64,000 nt of DNA from Tretioscincus oriximinensis (GCA_022410635.1 JAJVDF010000205.1:942658-1006657), one strand, 5' to 3'; counted from the first letter of the stretch, positions 20,188 through 31,339 are shown. Numbers and translations: made by a program. Notes: generated by a model not told the origin, from the sequence alone.

Positions 20188-20557
20188 AGAAGAAGAAGAA
20201 GAAGAAGAAGAAGAAGAAGAAGAAGAAGAAGAAGAAGAAGAAGAAGAAGAAGAAGAAGAAGAAGAAGAAGAAGAAGAAGAAGAAGAAGAAGAAGAAGAAG
20301 AAGAAGAAGAAGAAGAAGAAGAAGAAGAAGAAGAAGAAGAAGAAGAAGAAGAAGAAGAAGAAGAAGAAGAAGAAGAAGAAGAAGAAGAAGAAGAAGAAGA
20401 AGAAGAAGAAGAAGAAGAAGAAGAAGAAGAAGAAGAAGAAGAAGAAGAAGAAGAAGAAGAAGAAGAAGAAGAAGAAGAAGAAGAAGAAGAAGAAGAAGAA
20501 GAAGAAGAAGAAGAAGAAGAAGAAGAAGAAGAAGAAGAAGAAGAAGAAGAAGAAGAA
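20188..20557 (+). repeat. Uninterrupted (GAA)n microsatellite, about 123 units
   Basis: About 370 bp of pure GAA on the plus strand (TTC on the minus strand) with no visible interruption. It lies at the 3' tail end of the adjoining minus-strand SINE, whose normal tail is a short (TTC)n, so it is an expanded SINE tail. Long GAA/TTC tracts form intramolecular triplexes. The poly-Arg, poly-Leu and poly-Ser frames here are translations of the repeat. Confidence 0.97.
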
Positions 20558-20828
20558 AAAGAGTAATCACCGGTCAAAGAAACTCAAGGCGGCTTACAAG
20601 GATATATTTTGTCCAAAGGCTCACATTCTATCTTCCCCCCCAGGCAATGGTGGTTCCCATGTATCTACTTGCAGTCAGTTGCAATTTCTTGCAATTCATG
20701 CTTTCGAATAGCTGGGTTGGCTAGAGCTACAGGCAAGTGGAAGGGGCTCACCCCTCCCCACGTCCCACACAGGGCCTCGAAACCCCATCTCCCAGGCGAG
20801 AGACGGATTCCTACGCAACTGACCTATC
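20558..20828 (-). mobile_element. tRNA-derived SINE (TTC-tail family)
   Basis: Read on the minus strand: the head with GATAGGTCAGTTGCGTAG and GGGTTTCGAGGCC, the body (CTTGCCTGTAGCTCTAGCC, CAACCCAGCTATTCGAAAGC), then CTTGTAAGCCGCCTTGAG and the expanded GAA/TTC tail. The junction to the tail is rearranged (GAAAAAGAGTAATCACCGG). Confidence 0.85.
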
Positions 20829-21194
20829 CAGAACATCCCCAAATTGGGTGTAGAGCAATGTGGATAGCAAACTCTTCTCAGAAAAGAAAATGAGGCCTAG
20901 TTATCATCCATTATTTTCTGAGCTGGTCTCCCTTTCAGCAAAACTCACACTTATAAACATGCTAGAGAGATGTTTTGTCTTCATAAAGGGGATTGGGAGC
21001 AGGCAGGAAACACTGAGGAACAAATCCTTCTGTTTTTATTACATCTAGTTCTTCATGACATTTACTTGGTCCTTGGTAGGTTTTCTTTTGCCACTGAAAA
21101 ATTGTGATTGGCTTTATTTTCCTCTGTCTATGCTGAAGTGGTTTTGTCTTGGGGTTATCCTATAACCATGACATTAATACGGCACGCATAGCTT
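20829..21194. other. Unique DNA, no gene recognised
   Basis: No exon, RNA gene or repeat recognised. Confidence 0.5.
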
Positions 21195-21362
21195 TTGTTG
21201 CTTTCTCCACAATAGACACCCTGTGAAGAAGGCGGGGTTGAGAGAGTTCTAAATAACTGTGATTGGCCCAAGATTACCCAGCTGGCTTTTAAACCGTGGA
21301 GGAATATGGAAACAATCTAGGAGACTACAAGATAAGAGACCAGCTATTACACCAGACTTGTT
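21195..21362 (-). mobile_element. Sauria-head SINE, 3'-truncated
   Basis: Reverse complement of the SINE body: TTTGTTGCTTTCTCCACAAT, AGACACCCTGTGAAGAAGG, GAGAGAGTTCTAAATAACTG and a degenerate head (CCAGCTATTACACCAGACTTG). The L2-type tail is absent. Confidence 0.65.
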
Positions 21363-22071
21363 CTTTATAAAAACCAGGTAGGAGTTTGCAACTTTAATGG
21401 GTATGAAAAATACACCCTCCCAGATCCTACGGCCAAAATTCCTATTTTCCATGTCCATTAAAGCTGCAAAGCCCTATCTGTGGTAACACTATTTTGACCA
21501 CAACTGGCTGGAGTTGAAAGGGTTTGTAGAACAGTAGTGTACAAAAGTTCTGAAAATCATCAGTTTGGTGGCTTATAAGCAAGAAAAAACAGAATTTTAT
21601 CTTATGAAAGAGATTAGGGTCCACCTTGCATTAGGGTTACCACACAAAAGCCATGATAGGACAGCTTATAATACCAGCAGCAAATGGGCGGAAGCCAGTT
21701 TTTCACACCCTGCAAACTCCCATCTTATTTTCTTATGGACATATCAGAATTTACTAAATTCAAAGCATGCCATTTCATAGCATTTACAAACAGGTTTTCT
21801 TTAGTGCGTTTGCAGATTGCTTGCATTAGATCATGTGCGTTGCCTGCAAACGCTTATGCACCACAGACTGAGCAGCTCCCGCATGTCTCAAAGCTTCCAA
21901 CAAAAACAAAAGTGCAGCATTTTCTTGCCCTGGCGGTGCTGAGAGATTTTGGAAACGGTCAAGGTAAGATAAGAAGTGGCCACACATCCCTTCAGTAATC
22001 CTAATTCAATTTAATGACACGTCCCCTTTGCTGCCACAGCTGCCCAAATTCTTGGAACTCTGGTAAATGCT
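21363..22071. other. Unique DNA, no gene recognised
   Basis: Two overlapping open frames (21565-21780, 21684-21998) have no domain or splice support. Confidence 0.5.
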
Positions 22072-22885
22072 CTAAGAACATAAGAAGAGCCATCCTGGAT
22101 CAGGCCACAGCCTATTAAGTCCAGCATTCTGTGTCACACAGAGGCCCACCAGATGCACCTGGGCAGTCCGAACAGAGGAAAGCAAAATATGCTGCTCCTG
22201 TTCGTGACTCCCTGCAAATGGTACTTCAGGAGTCCTGCCTGTTGCTCCATCCTGAAGGCAGCATCCAGACATCCATCCTGCTATCCGTTTATACCCTTGG
22301 TGTCCATAAACATGTCTAGCCCTGTCTTGAAACTATCCAAGCTGTTAGCTACCACCACNTCTTCAGGAAGTAAATTCCACAGGCCGATGACCCTCTGGGT
22401 GAAAAAATACTTTCCTTTGTCTGTTCTCTCTTTTCTACCCAACAGTTTTAAGGAGTGCCCTCTGGTCCTTGTGTTGTGTGATAGAGAAAACATTTTTTCT
22501 CTATTCACCCTGTTGATCCCATGAATGATTTTGTACACTTCAATCAGATCACCCCTCAAACGTCTCCTTTCAAGGCTGAACAGGCCCAGACGTTGCAGCC
22601 TTGCTTCGTAAGGGAGGTGCTCCAGACCCTTGATCATTTTTGTTGCCCTTTTCTGCACCTTCTCCAGTTCCAAAATATCCCTCTTGAAATGTGGTGACCA
22701 GAATTGAACACAGTACTCCAAATGTGGCCTCACCACAGATTTATAAAGAGGCAAAACAACATTTGCTGACTTNTTTTCGATTCCTTTCCTAATTATCCCC
22801 AACATGGAATTTGCCTTTTTTGCTGCTGCTGCACACTGGGTTGACATTTTCATTGAATTGTCCACCAACACCCCAAGATCCTTTT
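22072..22885 (-). mobile_element. CR1 LINE, ORF2 C-terminal part and 3' end
   Basis: Same family as the copy at 17.5 kb, in opposite orientation. The minus-strand frame at 22281-22871 encodes LVDNSMKMSTQCAAAAKK, LEYCVQFWSPHFKRDILEL, LRGDLIEVYKIIHG and LGRKERTDKGKYFFTQRV (which carries 4 extra residues relative to the other copy). The 3' end is at 22072 (AAGAACATAAGAAGAGCC). Nearly stop-free and 5'-truncated. Confidence 0.92.
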
Positions 22886-22902
22886 CCTGCTCAGACAGGC
22901 AG

Positions 22903-23055
22903 GAGAGTTAAGACAGACAAGGGAAAGTATTTTCTCACCCAGAGGGGTCATCGGTCTGTGTAATTTACTTCCAGAAGAGGTGGTGGTACCTAGCAGCTTG
23001 GATAGCTTTAAGACAGGATTAGACAAGTTCATGGATATCAAGGCATACATTACTA
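22903..23055 (+). mobile_element. CR1 LINE fragment, opposite orientation
   Basis: AAAGTATTTTCTCACCCAGA, TTTACTTCCAGAAGAGGTGG and AGGATTAGACAAGTTCATGG are the CR1 ORF2 C-terminus, here on the plus strand right next to the minus-strand copy. It repeats sequence already present in that copy, so this is a second, more diverged CR1 rather than a simple 5' inversion. Confidence 0.7.
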
Positions 23056-23916
23056 CAAGGAAGGATGCCAACCAGCAGTTCCAATGTCTTGGTGGGTGCA
23101 CACACACACAGCCGTAACCACTGAAACTGCTTGCTGGTTCTTAGCACTCTCATTGGTACATAACAAGGTTTGGGGGATCCACACTAGTTCTTGCATTGGT
23201 ACCGTTCTTACACCATTCACTCCACCGACAGGTGCTCCTGCCAACAGCAAGGTAATGCAGAAAAATCTGAATCACCTCTGTGGATTTAAGGTGTCCACTG
23301 CCCCTCATCTTCATTTTCTGCAGTAGCTGGTTCATCACAGATGTCTTTTTAGACGCAGTAGCCAACAAGAGTTCTTCCTTTGTTGAGTGGTGTCATCTAT
23401 GGCACTTCCTCACTCTACAATGGAGATAAGGAGTGTCTCTTCTTGCTTCCACCCAGAAATGGGAATACAGNCTTTGACCAAAACGATTACTGGGAAAGTC
23501 CTGTCTCCCCACCACTACCACCACCACCACCCATAAATCAGTAATCCAATGACAAGGCAACCACATTGTTAATAAATAAAAATGAGTAAGAAGACGCTTC
23601 TCTTCAGATAGGAAATAACAAAATTATACTGCGGTTTTATTCTACGTGCTAAATCTCCTGAAAGCAGTTTTCATAAAACTGAATCCCAAGACATCGTGTT
23701 TTTCTATTGTTTCCTTCCAGANAATACATTAAAAAGTGATTAGTGAGTGGATTAGCCTGCAGTCTAAGACAATTTTGTCAAGAAAGGAGACCCCACCGGG
23801 CTATGTGGGACTTGCTTCCAGCCTTGGTGAATTTGCTGCTCTTCACATTCTTAACNGTTAAGAATTGTGTCTGAGACTGGTGGAAGGTCCTGTGTGTGTG
23901 CTTGCGTTTGTGTACA
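23056..23916. other. Unique DNA, no gene recognised
   Basis: A short CCA/ACC repeat at about 23507-23531. Open frames are short. Confidence 0.5.
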
Positions 23917-24079
23917 AGGAGGAGAGTTAGTTTTTATACCCTGCTTTCTCAATCCAAGGGAGTCAAAGCAACGTACACAACCTTTCTGTTGTTTTCTTCA
24001 CAACAGACACACTCAGAAATATATACGGGACTGAGAGAGCTCCAAAGAACCATGATTAGCCCAAGTGTCACTCAGCTGA
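23917..24079 (-). mobile_element. Canonical Sauria SINE, minus strand
   Basis: AGGAGGAGAGTTAGTTTTTA, TACCCTGCTTTCTCAATCC and GTCAAAGCAACGTACACAACC form the non-L2 tail; ACAACAGACACACTCAG and GGACTGAGAGAGCTCCAAAG form the body. The tail is the type found in ordinary Sauria SINEs, not the L2-type tail of the copies at 14.1 and 17.2 kb. The tRNA head is truncated. Confidence 0.7.
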
Positions 24080-24098
24080 TACACACACACACACACAA
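24080..24098 (+). repeat. (AC)n microsatellite
   Basis: About nine AC dinucleotides. Confidence 0.9.
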
Positions 24099-24504
24099 TA
24101 CAGGTTTTTATATATTCTGTTCANGTCTGATAGCTGAATCTTAATTGCTGAAGACTGCAGCACCCTATCCAATTCAGGCATAGAGTCGTCATTTCCTGAA
24201 GCTTGTGTTTATGACCAGGGCAGCTTAGTGAGAGACAAGTGCATGTCCTAGGCAGGGACTCCTCCATTCAACATGTAGTGACTATGCCACGACTTCGCTG
24301 TGTTTCTGCACTTTCTGAAGTGTGTATTTGGGCTTTTTGTATGTTTGCTACACAAACAAAGGTGTAATGGATGTTCTATAGTGACACCTAGGTGTATTAG
24401 ACACATCTAATCAACCTGGCTTTTGGTCAAGGAAATAGTTTTCTTTACCTCTTTCAGGCACTGTTATTATTTTTAGTNGAAGTTAATTTGTTAATTAGTT
24501 AAAT

Positions 24505-24984
24505 CAGTCTTTCTCAAAATGGGCGATAACGCCCCCTTGTGGGCGCTGGAGGCCTATAGGGGGGCAGTGAAGGGCACAGAGAAGATTGGGGGGCATTGAA
24601 GCAGTTTAGGGGGGTGATGACTAATTTAATTTTTTTTTTTGCTTTTAACACAAACTTTACCGCTCCTTTACGCTTAACGCGCGTTTCCTCGTGTAACGCC
24701 ATCTAGGGGACTAGACAGTAACTATTTCCTGTCCNATAGTTGTCAAACTGTACCATAGATGGCGGTAAGCTCCAATGCGAAGCAAGAAGTTTCTAGTCCA
24801 TTCTCGAAAGTACTAGGCCCGCCCGCTGCCTCATATAAAAGTGCGCGCACCATCCAGCCAGTCATGTCATTCGACGATATTATGAAAACAAGTGAATTTA
24901 GCGACTAGGAAAATTTGGGGGGGGCGCTAGAAAATAATTAATTCTCGAAGTGGGCGGTAGACAAAATAAGTTTNAGAACCTCTG
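24505..24984. mobile_element. Non-autonomous hAT transposon, 480 bp
   Basis: It starts CAGTCTTTCTCAAAATGGGC and ends GTTTNAGAACCTCTG; the inverted ends begin CAGTCTTTCTCAAA and CAGAGGTTCTNAAAC. A perfect 8-bp target duplication AGTTAAAT (24497-24504, 24985-24992) flanks it. These are the marks of the hAT superfamily. The subterminal regions carry GGGGGC motifs and inverted GGCGCT/AGCGCC-type motifs. The interior has a GC-rich segment with a TATA box and a very short open frame, probably the leftover 5' end of the autonomous parent. Confidence 0.88.
24834..24841 (+). promoter_or_regulatory. TATA box inside the hAT element
   Basis: TATAAAAG is followed 23 bp later by ATG at 24864, opening a 13-codon frame (MSFDDIMKTSEFSD) that ends at TAG. 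The arrangement looks like the promoter and first codons of a lost transposase gene. Function today is unknown. Confidence 0.4.
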
Positions 24985-24994
24985 AGTTAAATAG

Positions 24995-25321
24995 ATAAAA
25001 TGCCCATGCCTTACGGTCTTCAGAGAAGGCCCTCCCGAATGTGGCAAAGAAGGTAGACGGTGACACCTGGGATAAGGCACCTTCCGTGGCATCCTGTGGA
25101 CAATGGAACCGACTCTCCCTTGAGGTACTTCACTCAAAATCTCTGAATGCATTCAGAAACCTCTTTAACCCAGCCTTCAGCTGAAAAACCTGCTCTTCCC
25201 TCCCATACTTTTCAGATATTGTTGTTTTAGTATGTTAATTTGGTTTTTATTGTTAACCCCCCTGAGACCTTCGGGTACAGGGTGGTATAGAAATATAAAT
25301 AAAATAAAATAAAATAAATAT
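24995..25321 (+). mobile_element. L2-type LINE 3' end
   Basis: The ORF2 C-terminus is readable as QWNRLSLEVLHSKSLNAFRN then LFNPAFS-stop near 25098-25184. The 3' untranslated region CCCTGAGACCTTCGGGTAC and (AAAAT)n tail at 25298-25321 follow. 5'-truncated. It directly follows the hAT element's target duplication. Confidence 0.8.
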
Positions 25322-26360
25322 GCTTAGAGATGCATGTGGGAGGTATCGGAGCTCTTCCACAGTATTTCAAGAGAGATCCCCTCCCCAGCCACTTTAAATG
25401 TTTCCTGTTTGCACATCAAATGCCAAAGGAAATTCCATTTTTCATTTAAAAAACAGTATATTGATTCCCGTGTTAAAATCATAAAAGTGGTTTACATAAT
25501 GGAGCAATTAAAACAGCCAGAGTATTAAATAAAAACAGGGAACCTTAAAATTGCTGGTTAGGAGAGGTAATTACACGTAAAGAAGACGTGTATGTTTGTG
25601 TTCAACTGCTAGTGACCCTATGATCACATCCACGTAGTTTCCCCAGGGATAGTACTGGGGTGATCTGGCCTTCTGGGGATTTTCTGTATGCAAAGCAGAC
25701 CCTTGGGCTACAATCAAAAGGCCACCAAATAAAACTAGAATGAGCCACAAATGCCAAACCAAGACATTTTTAACAATAACATTTCTTCCTCCATTTATTA
25801 TTTGAACTTATGACTCTTCCTTCCTAATAAAAGAAGGAACAGAAAGAAGGCTTTTAAGAAAAACAGAAAATTCTCTACAGCTTCATTATTTAGATTTAGA
25901 CTTACAACCTACTCCTCTCCCTCTGGACCCCGAGGAAAAAAGAAAACAGATTGAAACCACTTTTTTAAAAAAAGCTTTATTGAAAACACACCTTGGGGTG
26001 TAACCCAGGCTATAAATATTAAATCACATTAATAAAAAATCTTATTAAAACCTAGCAATAACACTCATCGTATGACAAAATACAAAGGGCGCGATTGGCC
26101 GAGACACAGTGGACTCTCCTGGTCGGGGGGGGGGGGACGAGTTGAACTGTGCCTCAAAGGGATAGTGCGTAATGGAGTGGGAAGGGGGAAAGAGGATCGC
26201 ATTGTGCCTTGGAAATGTACTACTCCCAGCATAAGGAGTGTGTTGTCACCAACATGTCCAGCTTTTGATCTATAAGGATACTAAAGTAAACAATAATGCC
26301 AACCTGAAGGCAGCATGTCCTAATGAAGCAACAACAGCTAGATGCAGGGAGTGGACATGA
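25322..26360. other. Unique DNA, no gene recognised
   Basis: A G run at 26125-26135. Open frames are short and unrecognised. Confidence 0.5.
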
Positions 26361-26575
26361 GAACATAAGAGGAACCCTGCTGGATCAGTCCAGAGCCCAT
26401 CTAGTCCAGCCTTCTGTCTGACACAGAGGCCCACCAATTGCACCTGGGTAGTCTGGAACAGAAGAAGGCAAAATCGTCACCTGTTCTCGATGCCTGTTGC
26501 TCCATCTCAGAGGCAGAATCAAGACACCCATCCTAGTAGCTGTTTATAGCCTTGNCTTCAGGAAAACACAGGAGG
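26361..26575 (-). mobile_element. CR1 LINE 3' fragment
   Basis: AGAACATAAGAGGAACCCTG, GCCCATCTAGTCCAGCCTTC and CCACCAATTGCACCTGGGTA are the reverse complement of the CR1 3' untranslated region. 5'-truncated. Confidence 0.8.
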
Positions 26576-26587
26576 CATCAGCTAATA

Positions 26588-26810
26588 GAAGAAGAACTGG
26601 GTTTTTATACCCCACTGTTCACACCCAAAGAGACTCAAAGTGGCTTACAAACTACTTTTTGCCCAAAGGCTTACATGCTATCTTCCCCATCCTGTGGTGG
26701 CGGCACTCATTTACCTAACTTGCTTTCAAATAGCTGAATTGGCACAGGCTGTCACCTCTCTCTAAGGCTAACAGGGCTTCAAGAACGGACCTTTCGACTG
26801 GAAGACTCTT
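26588..26810 (-). mobile_element. tRNA-derived SINE (TTC-tail family), truncated
   Basis: Minus strand: the AGAAGAAGAACTGGG tail start, TTTATACCCCACTGTTCAC, AAAGTGGCTTACAAACTAC, and a body with CTTACATGCTATCTTCCCC. The head region is diverged (GGGCTTCAAGAACGG). Confidence 0.7.
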
Positions 26811-27269
26811 TCTTAATCTCTGTCCCACTGTGTCTCATTAGGTGTTTAGCCCTAAATTATTTGGTACTTTTAGAACCAGCAGCCAATGAAAAAAATCTAA
26901 GGGTGGATCACCCGGATCCATAACAATGGGTGTCATGTTAGGATGCATCCATATTAAATAAATAACCTGATCTTCTCAATGATTGGGAGTCCAAACACTT
27001 CTTTCTTCACCCTGGATTTGTAGATAAATCTGAGAGAAGGAAACCTCATGCATTTCACTACAAATCCCAGGAGCCTTTGGAATTGGAAGCTCACTTTGAG
27101 AAATGCTCCTCCTCCATTTCAAGTACTCAATTTCCCTGCAGCTAGGAAGGCTTTTAATTGAACAGGATTCCCTTCCCTAGCCATTTTTATGCCCTGAAAG
27201 CAATGGGTGATGAACAGATGGAGCCTTGTTCTATCATTAATTCAGAAGCCAGAATTCAGTACAAAAGAA
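26811..27269. other. Unique DNA, no gene recognised
   Basis: CACTACAAATCCCAGGAG at 27057-27074 resembles a ZNF143/THAP11 core; otherwise featureless. Confidence 0.5.
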
Positions 27270-27583
27270 GAAAAAGAAAAAAGAAGAAGAAGAANAATAA
27301 TCAAGGTTTATACTCTGCTCTTTTCCAGAGCGGCTTACAGGGTTAATTTTCACCCAAAGGCTTACATCTTATTCTATCTTCCCCATCAGATTGTGGTTGT
27401 TCCCATTTATCTAGTCGCAGTCAGTTGCAATTTCTTGCAGTTCTAGCTTTCGAATAGCTGGGCTGGCTAGAGTTACAGGCTAGTAAAAGGTGCTCTCCTC
27501 TTCCCACGTCCAACACAGGGCCTCGAAACCCGAACTCTCAGATGAGAGACTGTCTCCTTAGCGACTGCACCATTCGTGTATAC
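27270..27583 (-). mobile_element. tRNA-derived SINE, second subfamily
   Basis: Minus strand: head CGAATGGTGCAGTCGCTAAG, B box GGGTTTCGAGGCC, a shared body (CAGCCCAGCTATTCGAAAGC) and the shortened tail CTGTAAGCCGCTCTGGAAAA, then GAGTATAAACC. The missing GTCCCTTTGAAAGG segment and the different head mark a subfamily shared with 32.3 and 41.9 kb. Confidence 0.8.
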
Positions 27584-28025
27584 TAGAATAAAAGACTACT
27601 GTGATTTTGGACAGAGCTGCCTTTCTAAAAATGACACTATGTGGCTTACTAAACCAAGCCTGGCAAAAACATTTCAGTCACTGTTGCTTCAGGAGAACTG
27701 ACCCACAATTACAATCTAAAGCATCCTCAGGGCAAGAACGTGACCTACCAAGCAACAATGAAAGTGTAAAGAGGGTATAATTTGATTTGGCAGAGTGAGG
27801 AATGCTGAGGGGAGCAAGATGTTATTACCTCATCATCATTATTGCCATATGGGAAGTAAGTGTACAAATATTCACTCTTGGAAATACATTGCCTAATATT
27901 ATGTGTTTTTGGTGTGTATTTCTCATAGTTGACAATTCAAGGCATTGTCAACCATTTTAAGCCGTTTAATTGCTGCCTTTGTGCCACGTATTTCAAACTA
28001 GTAGAATTACGTATCCAAATACTGT
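27584..28025. other. Unique DNA, no gene recognised
   Basis: No recognised feature. Confidence 0.5.
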
Positions 28026-28027
28026 AT

Positions 28028-28062
<35 letters not shown>

Positions 28063-28760
28063 TACTTATACCCCGCCCTATACCCGATGGTCTCAGGGCA
28101 GCCAAAACAGTAAAACATTACTACAGAATTAAAACAGTATAAAACAATATTTAAAAGTAGGGATAGAGATGACATTACTTCAGCCAAGGGCCAGGTAAAA
28201 GAGATGCGTCTTCAAGGACCTTCTAAAAGAATACAATGATGATGACAGACACACCTCGAGGGGGAGACTATTCCAAAGATGAGGGGCAACCACCGAGAAG
28301 GCCCTAGCCCGGGTTCCCACCCACTGGCTGTTGAAAGGGGTGGTACAACTAGGAGGNCCCCTCCTGCAGATCTTAAGGGACGGGCAAGTTGGTATGGGAG
28401 AAGGCGTTCCTTTAGATATTTGGGGCCCATGTTATTTAGGGCCTTGTAAGTTAAAGTCAAACCTTGAATTGGGCTCGGTAGCGGATGGGCAGCCAGTGCA
28501 GCTCTTTCAAGACCGGTGTGATGTGTGTCCAGCCAGCTGTCCCTGCACCAACTGCAGCTTCTGAACCGTTTTCAAGGGCAGCCCCATATAGAGTGTATTA
28601 CAATAGTCCAATCTGGAAGTTACCAGAGCATGGATTACTGTGGCTAGATCATCCCTGTTCAGAAATGGTTGTAACTGGAGAACCAGACGTAATTGGAAGT
28701 ACATGATTTTCAAGTGTTAGTGCAGAGTCCAGAACCACCCCAAGATTTCGCATCCATCCC
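28026..28760 (-). mobile_element. L2 LINE, ORF2 C-terminus and 3' end
   Basis: On the minus strand the ORF2 end is readable across frameshifts: VIHALVTSRLDYCNTLYMGL, LKTVQKLQLVQ, LKELHWLPIRYRAQFKV, LTYKALNNMGPKYLKERLLP, HLWNSLPLEVCLSSSLYSF. The terminal GGCTGCCCTGAGACCATCGG, GTATAGGGCGGGGTATAAG and (AAAT)n tail follow at 28026-28080. This is the best L2 copy in the window and the reference for the tail carried by the Sauria-head SINEs. Confidence 0.88.
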
Positions 28761-28832
28761 TTAATAGGATAATTCTACCCCATCTTTGATTATGCCTTTG
28801 TGCCTAGATAGGCTGTAGGCAAATTTATTTTA

Positions 28833-29382
28833 TTATTTATTTATAGTTATGACCCATCCCTTACCTAAAGGTCTCAGGGCAACCAACCATAAAAGCAGAA
28901 ATACCAAATGGACATATTAAAACAGTATCTGACTGTGGGAAAGAAAACACCATTTCTTCAACCAAAGGCTAGGTTACATCTTCAAGAGTGCTTCTCACTG
29001 ATGTACCTCTAGGGGGAGGCTATTCCATAACCTGGGGGAAACCACCTAGAGGGCCCTGCCCTTTCTTTTGTGGTTGAGAGGGGTGCTACAATCAGGAACA
29101 CCTCCTTTGCAGATCTGAAGGCATGGGCAAGTTGATATGAGAGAATGCATTCCTTTAGATATTTGGGGGCCCTAGTTATTTAGGGCCTTATAAATGTTAA
29201 CCCCTTGAATTGGGCTCGGTAGCGGACTGGCAGCAGTTTCGCTCTTTTAAGACAATGTAACGTGTGTCTGGCCAGTCATTCTGCACCAACTGCAGCTTCC
29301 GGACCATTTTCAAGGGCAGCCAAATATAGAACATGTTACAACAGTACAATCTGGAAGTTACCAGAGCATTGATTACTGAGCT
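28833..29382 (-). mobile_element. L2 LINE, second adjacent copy
   Basis: Same family and orientation as the preceding copy, about 70 bp away, and more diverged. ORF2 residues INALVTSRLYCCNMFYIWLP then LKMVRKLQLVQN are readable, and the tail lies at 28833-28880. It has its own 3' tail, so these are two insertions, not one element. Confidence 0.82.
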
Positions 29383-29430
29383 ACCCAAACTCAGCTGGGC
29401 TAATCTTATATTCTTATGCTCTTTATTTAC

Positions 29431-29672
29431 AGAAGCACAGTAGTACAGAGGTTAAGAGCAATAGTCGTTCAACAGAGAGATCAAAGTTCGAAGCCTCATG
29501 TGTCTGCCATGAAGAGGAGTGAGCTCCCTCTACTGGAAAGCCAACCTAGCTATTTAAAAGCAAGAAAAAGGTACAGTCATAACGTGGTGGGGAAAATAGA
29601 ATTGAAAAATAGCTTGTAAGCCACTCTGAGTCCCTTCAGGTGAGAAGGACCAGGGTATAAAAAAAACCTCTA
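29431..29672 (+). mobile_element. tRNA-derived SINE with alternative head
   Basis: GAAGCACAGTAGTACAGAGG, then TTAAGAGCAAT, and the B box AAAGTTCGAAGCCTC are followed by the shared body and tail (AGCTTGTAAGCCACTCTGAG then TCCCTTCAGGTGAGAAGG). The head matches that at 9.34 kb better than the GGATAGCTCAG heads. Confidence 0.7.
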
Positions 29673-30004
29673 TCATCATCATCTTCATCATGAATCATCA
29701 TTTTATGTGCTATAGTACCGTGCCAAGTCCCCAGCATAAGATAGAACATAAGTGACATGAATAAATATTTTCCCCAACTATCACCATCTAGTTGCCTTTA
29801 AGAGGAAGAATATTGCCACTTGTCAACATGGATCGGCTAGTTTGATCCACTTCAAGAATGCAGAATTTGGTTGGACAACATAGACCTCACCCTTTGCCCA
29901 CACACAAAATATTTCGGACTTGCCCAGAATATTTTGGACTGTTCAGTAGCTAGTCACTAAACTCCACTTCAAATTTTGCTTAGGAGCAAGCTGGCAGCCC
30001 CCAT
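29673..30004. other. Unique DNA, no gene recognised
   Basis: A short ATC repeat at 29671-29700. Nothing else. Confidence 0.5.
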
Positions 30005-30316
30005 CAAGAAGAAGAAGAAGAACTTGGTTCTTATACCCCGCTTTTCTCACCTTTCAAAGGGACTCAAAGCGGCTTACAAGGATATATTTTGCCCGAAGGC
30101 TGACATTCTATCTTCCCCACCAGGCTATGGTGGTTCCCATGCATCTACTTGCAGTCAGTTGCAATTTCTTGCAATTCATGCTTTCGAATAGCTGGGTTGG
30201 CTAGAGCTACAGGCTAGTGGAAGGTGCTCACCCNTCCCCACGTCCCACACAGGGCTTCGAAACCCCATCTCCCAGGCGAGAGACGAATTCCTAAGCAACT
30301 GAGCTATCCGTGCCCA
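30005..30316 (-). mobile_element. tRNA-derived SINE (TTC-tail family), full length
   Basis: Minus strand, complete from the head GGGCACGGATAGCTCAGTTG through GGGTTTCGAAGCCCTG and the shared body to TTGTAAGCCGCTTTGAGTCC, then GCGGGGTATAAGAACCAAG and a short TTC tail. Well preserved; a good reference copy. Confidence 0.9.
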
Positions 30317-31339
30317 TTAATAATTTCACAGATGTATTCTGGACACAATGAAGGTTCAGAACAATTTTCAAAGCCTGGTCAATGCCAAGTGCTTCAGAGC
30401 AATTGGGCAAACATACCCCAGGGCACAGCAAAAGACTCCCAACGTGACTTTCCGGAACTGATCAGTGAAGTAGAACCAGATTAGTAGGTCTCTCTCCCAT
30501 CCACAAAGTCTCCTTGTTGGTGAAGGAGTTGTTGAAGCACGAATGAAGTGTGGGGCTTGTTGCTTCTTATTCCGCGATTCATGTGGACAAAAATAGAGGT
30601 GAAACAGTCTGACAAGCCCATGCAACATTTGCATCTATAATTTTCCAACATTTGCATACATAATTTCAAAAATGTATCCGTAGCTATAATGAACACAGCG
30701 CTCCTGACGGTATGGAAAACTCCCTTTTTCTTTTTCCTGGTATTCGGATTTTCAACTGATCATGAAGAAGAAAACATTGCAACTTGGTTGCCAGTGGTGA
30801 CCCTTTGCTACACACAAGCTATTTGCACAATGACTTGTTTTCTTCTTTATGTAATGCAGCTTTGGGTCCTGATCCAGCAACATGCTACAGCTGCTGCCAT
30901 GGGTGGGCATCTCCGGATGAGTGGAAGCAAGAATCTTTGCTCTATCTGCCCTGCTCGCTCCTTTCGGTCATCCAAACCCATTAGCATTGATTAAAGGGAG
31001 CCCAAACACAAAATTCTTATGAGTGGCTGGCACNGGGAGGGAAGGAATTAGCAGCATCCTAAGCAGAGACCTCTTGGATAACAGGCCACCTCTTCTGCTA
31101 TCTGGCACAGAGAATAGTAAGATGGTCAAGGGCTATATAATGGCTGCGAGGGATGGAAATGTAGGTACCACCACACTTGCCCCAGGCACTGGCAACCCAT
31201 GTTATCCCACAGCCCCAAACTGGAATTAGAACCGATCATGAATAATGTTGTTTTCACCTTGGTGGCAAATTTCATGAAGTTTGGAATGCTTAATGAGCAT
31301 GAAAAGGTTATCATTCTAGATAGCCAGTACAAGAAAGAA
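30317..31339. other. Unique DNA, no gene recognised
   Basis: A 101-codon plus-strand frame at 30689-30994 has a hydrophobic stretch but no recognisable family, and there is no splice or promoter support. Confidence 0.45.

Noticed and set aside
20100..20724. Long frames of poly-Arg, poly-Leu and poly-Ser, 131-183 codons
   Set aside because: They are translations of the GAA microsatellite in different frames and strands.
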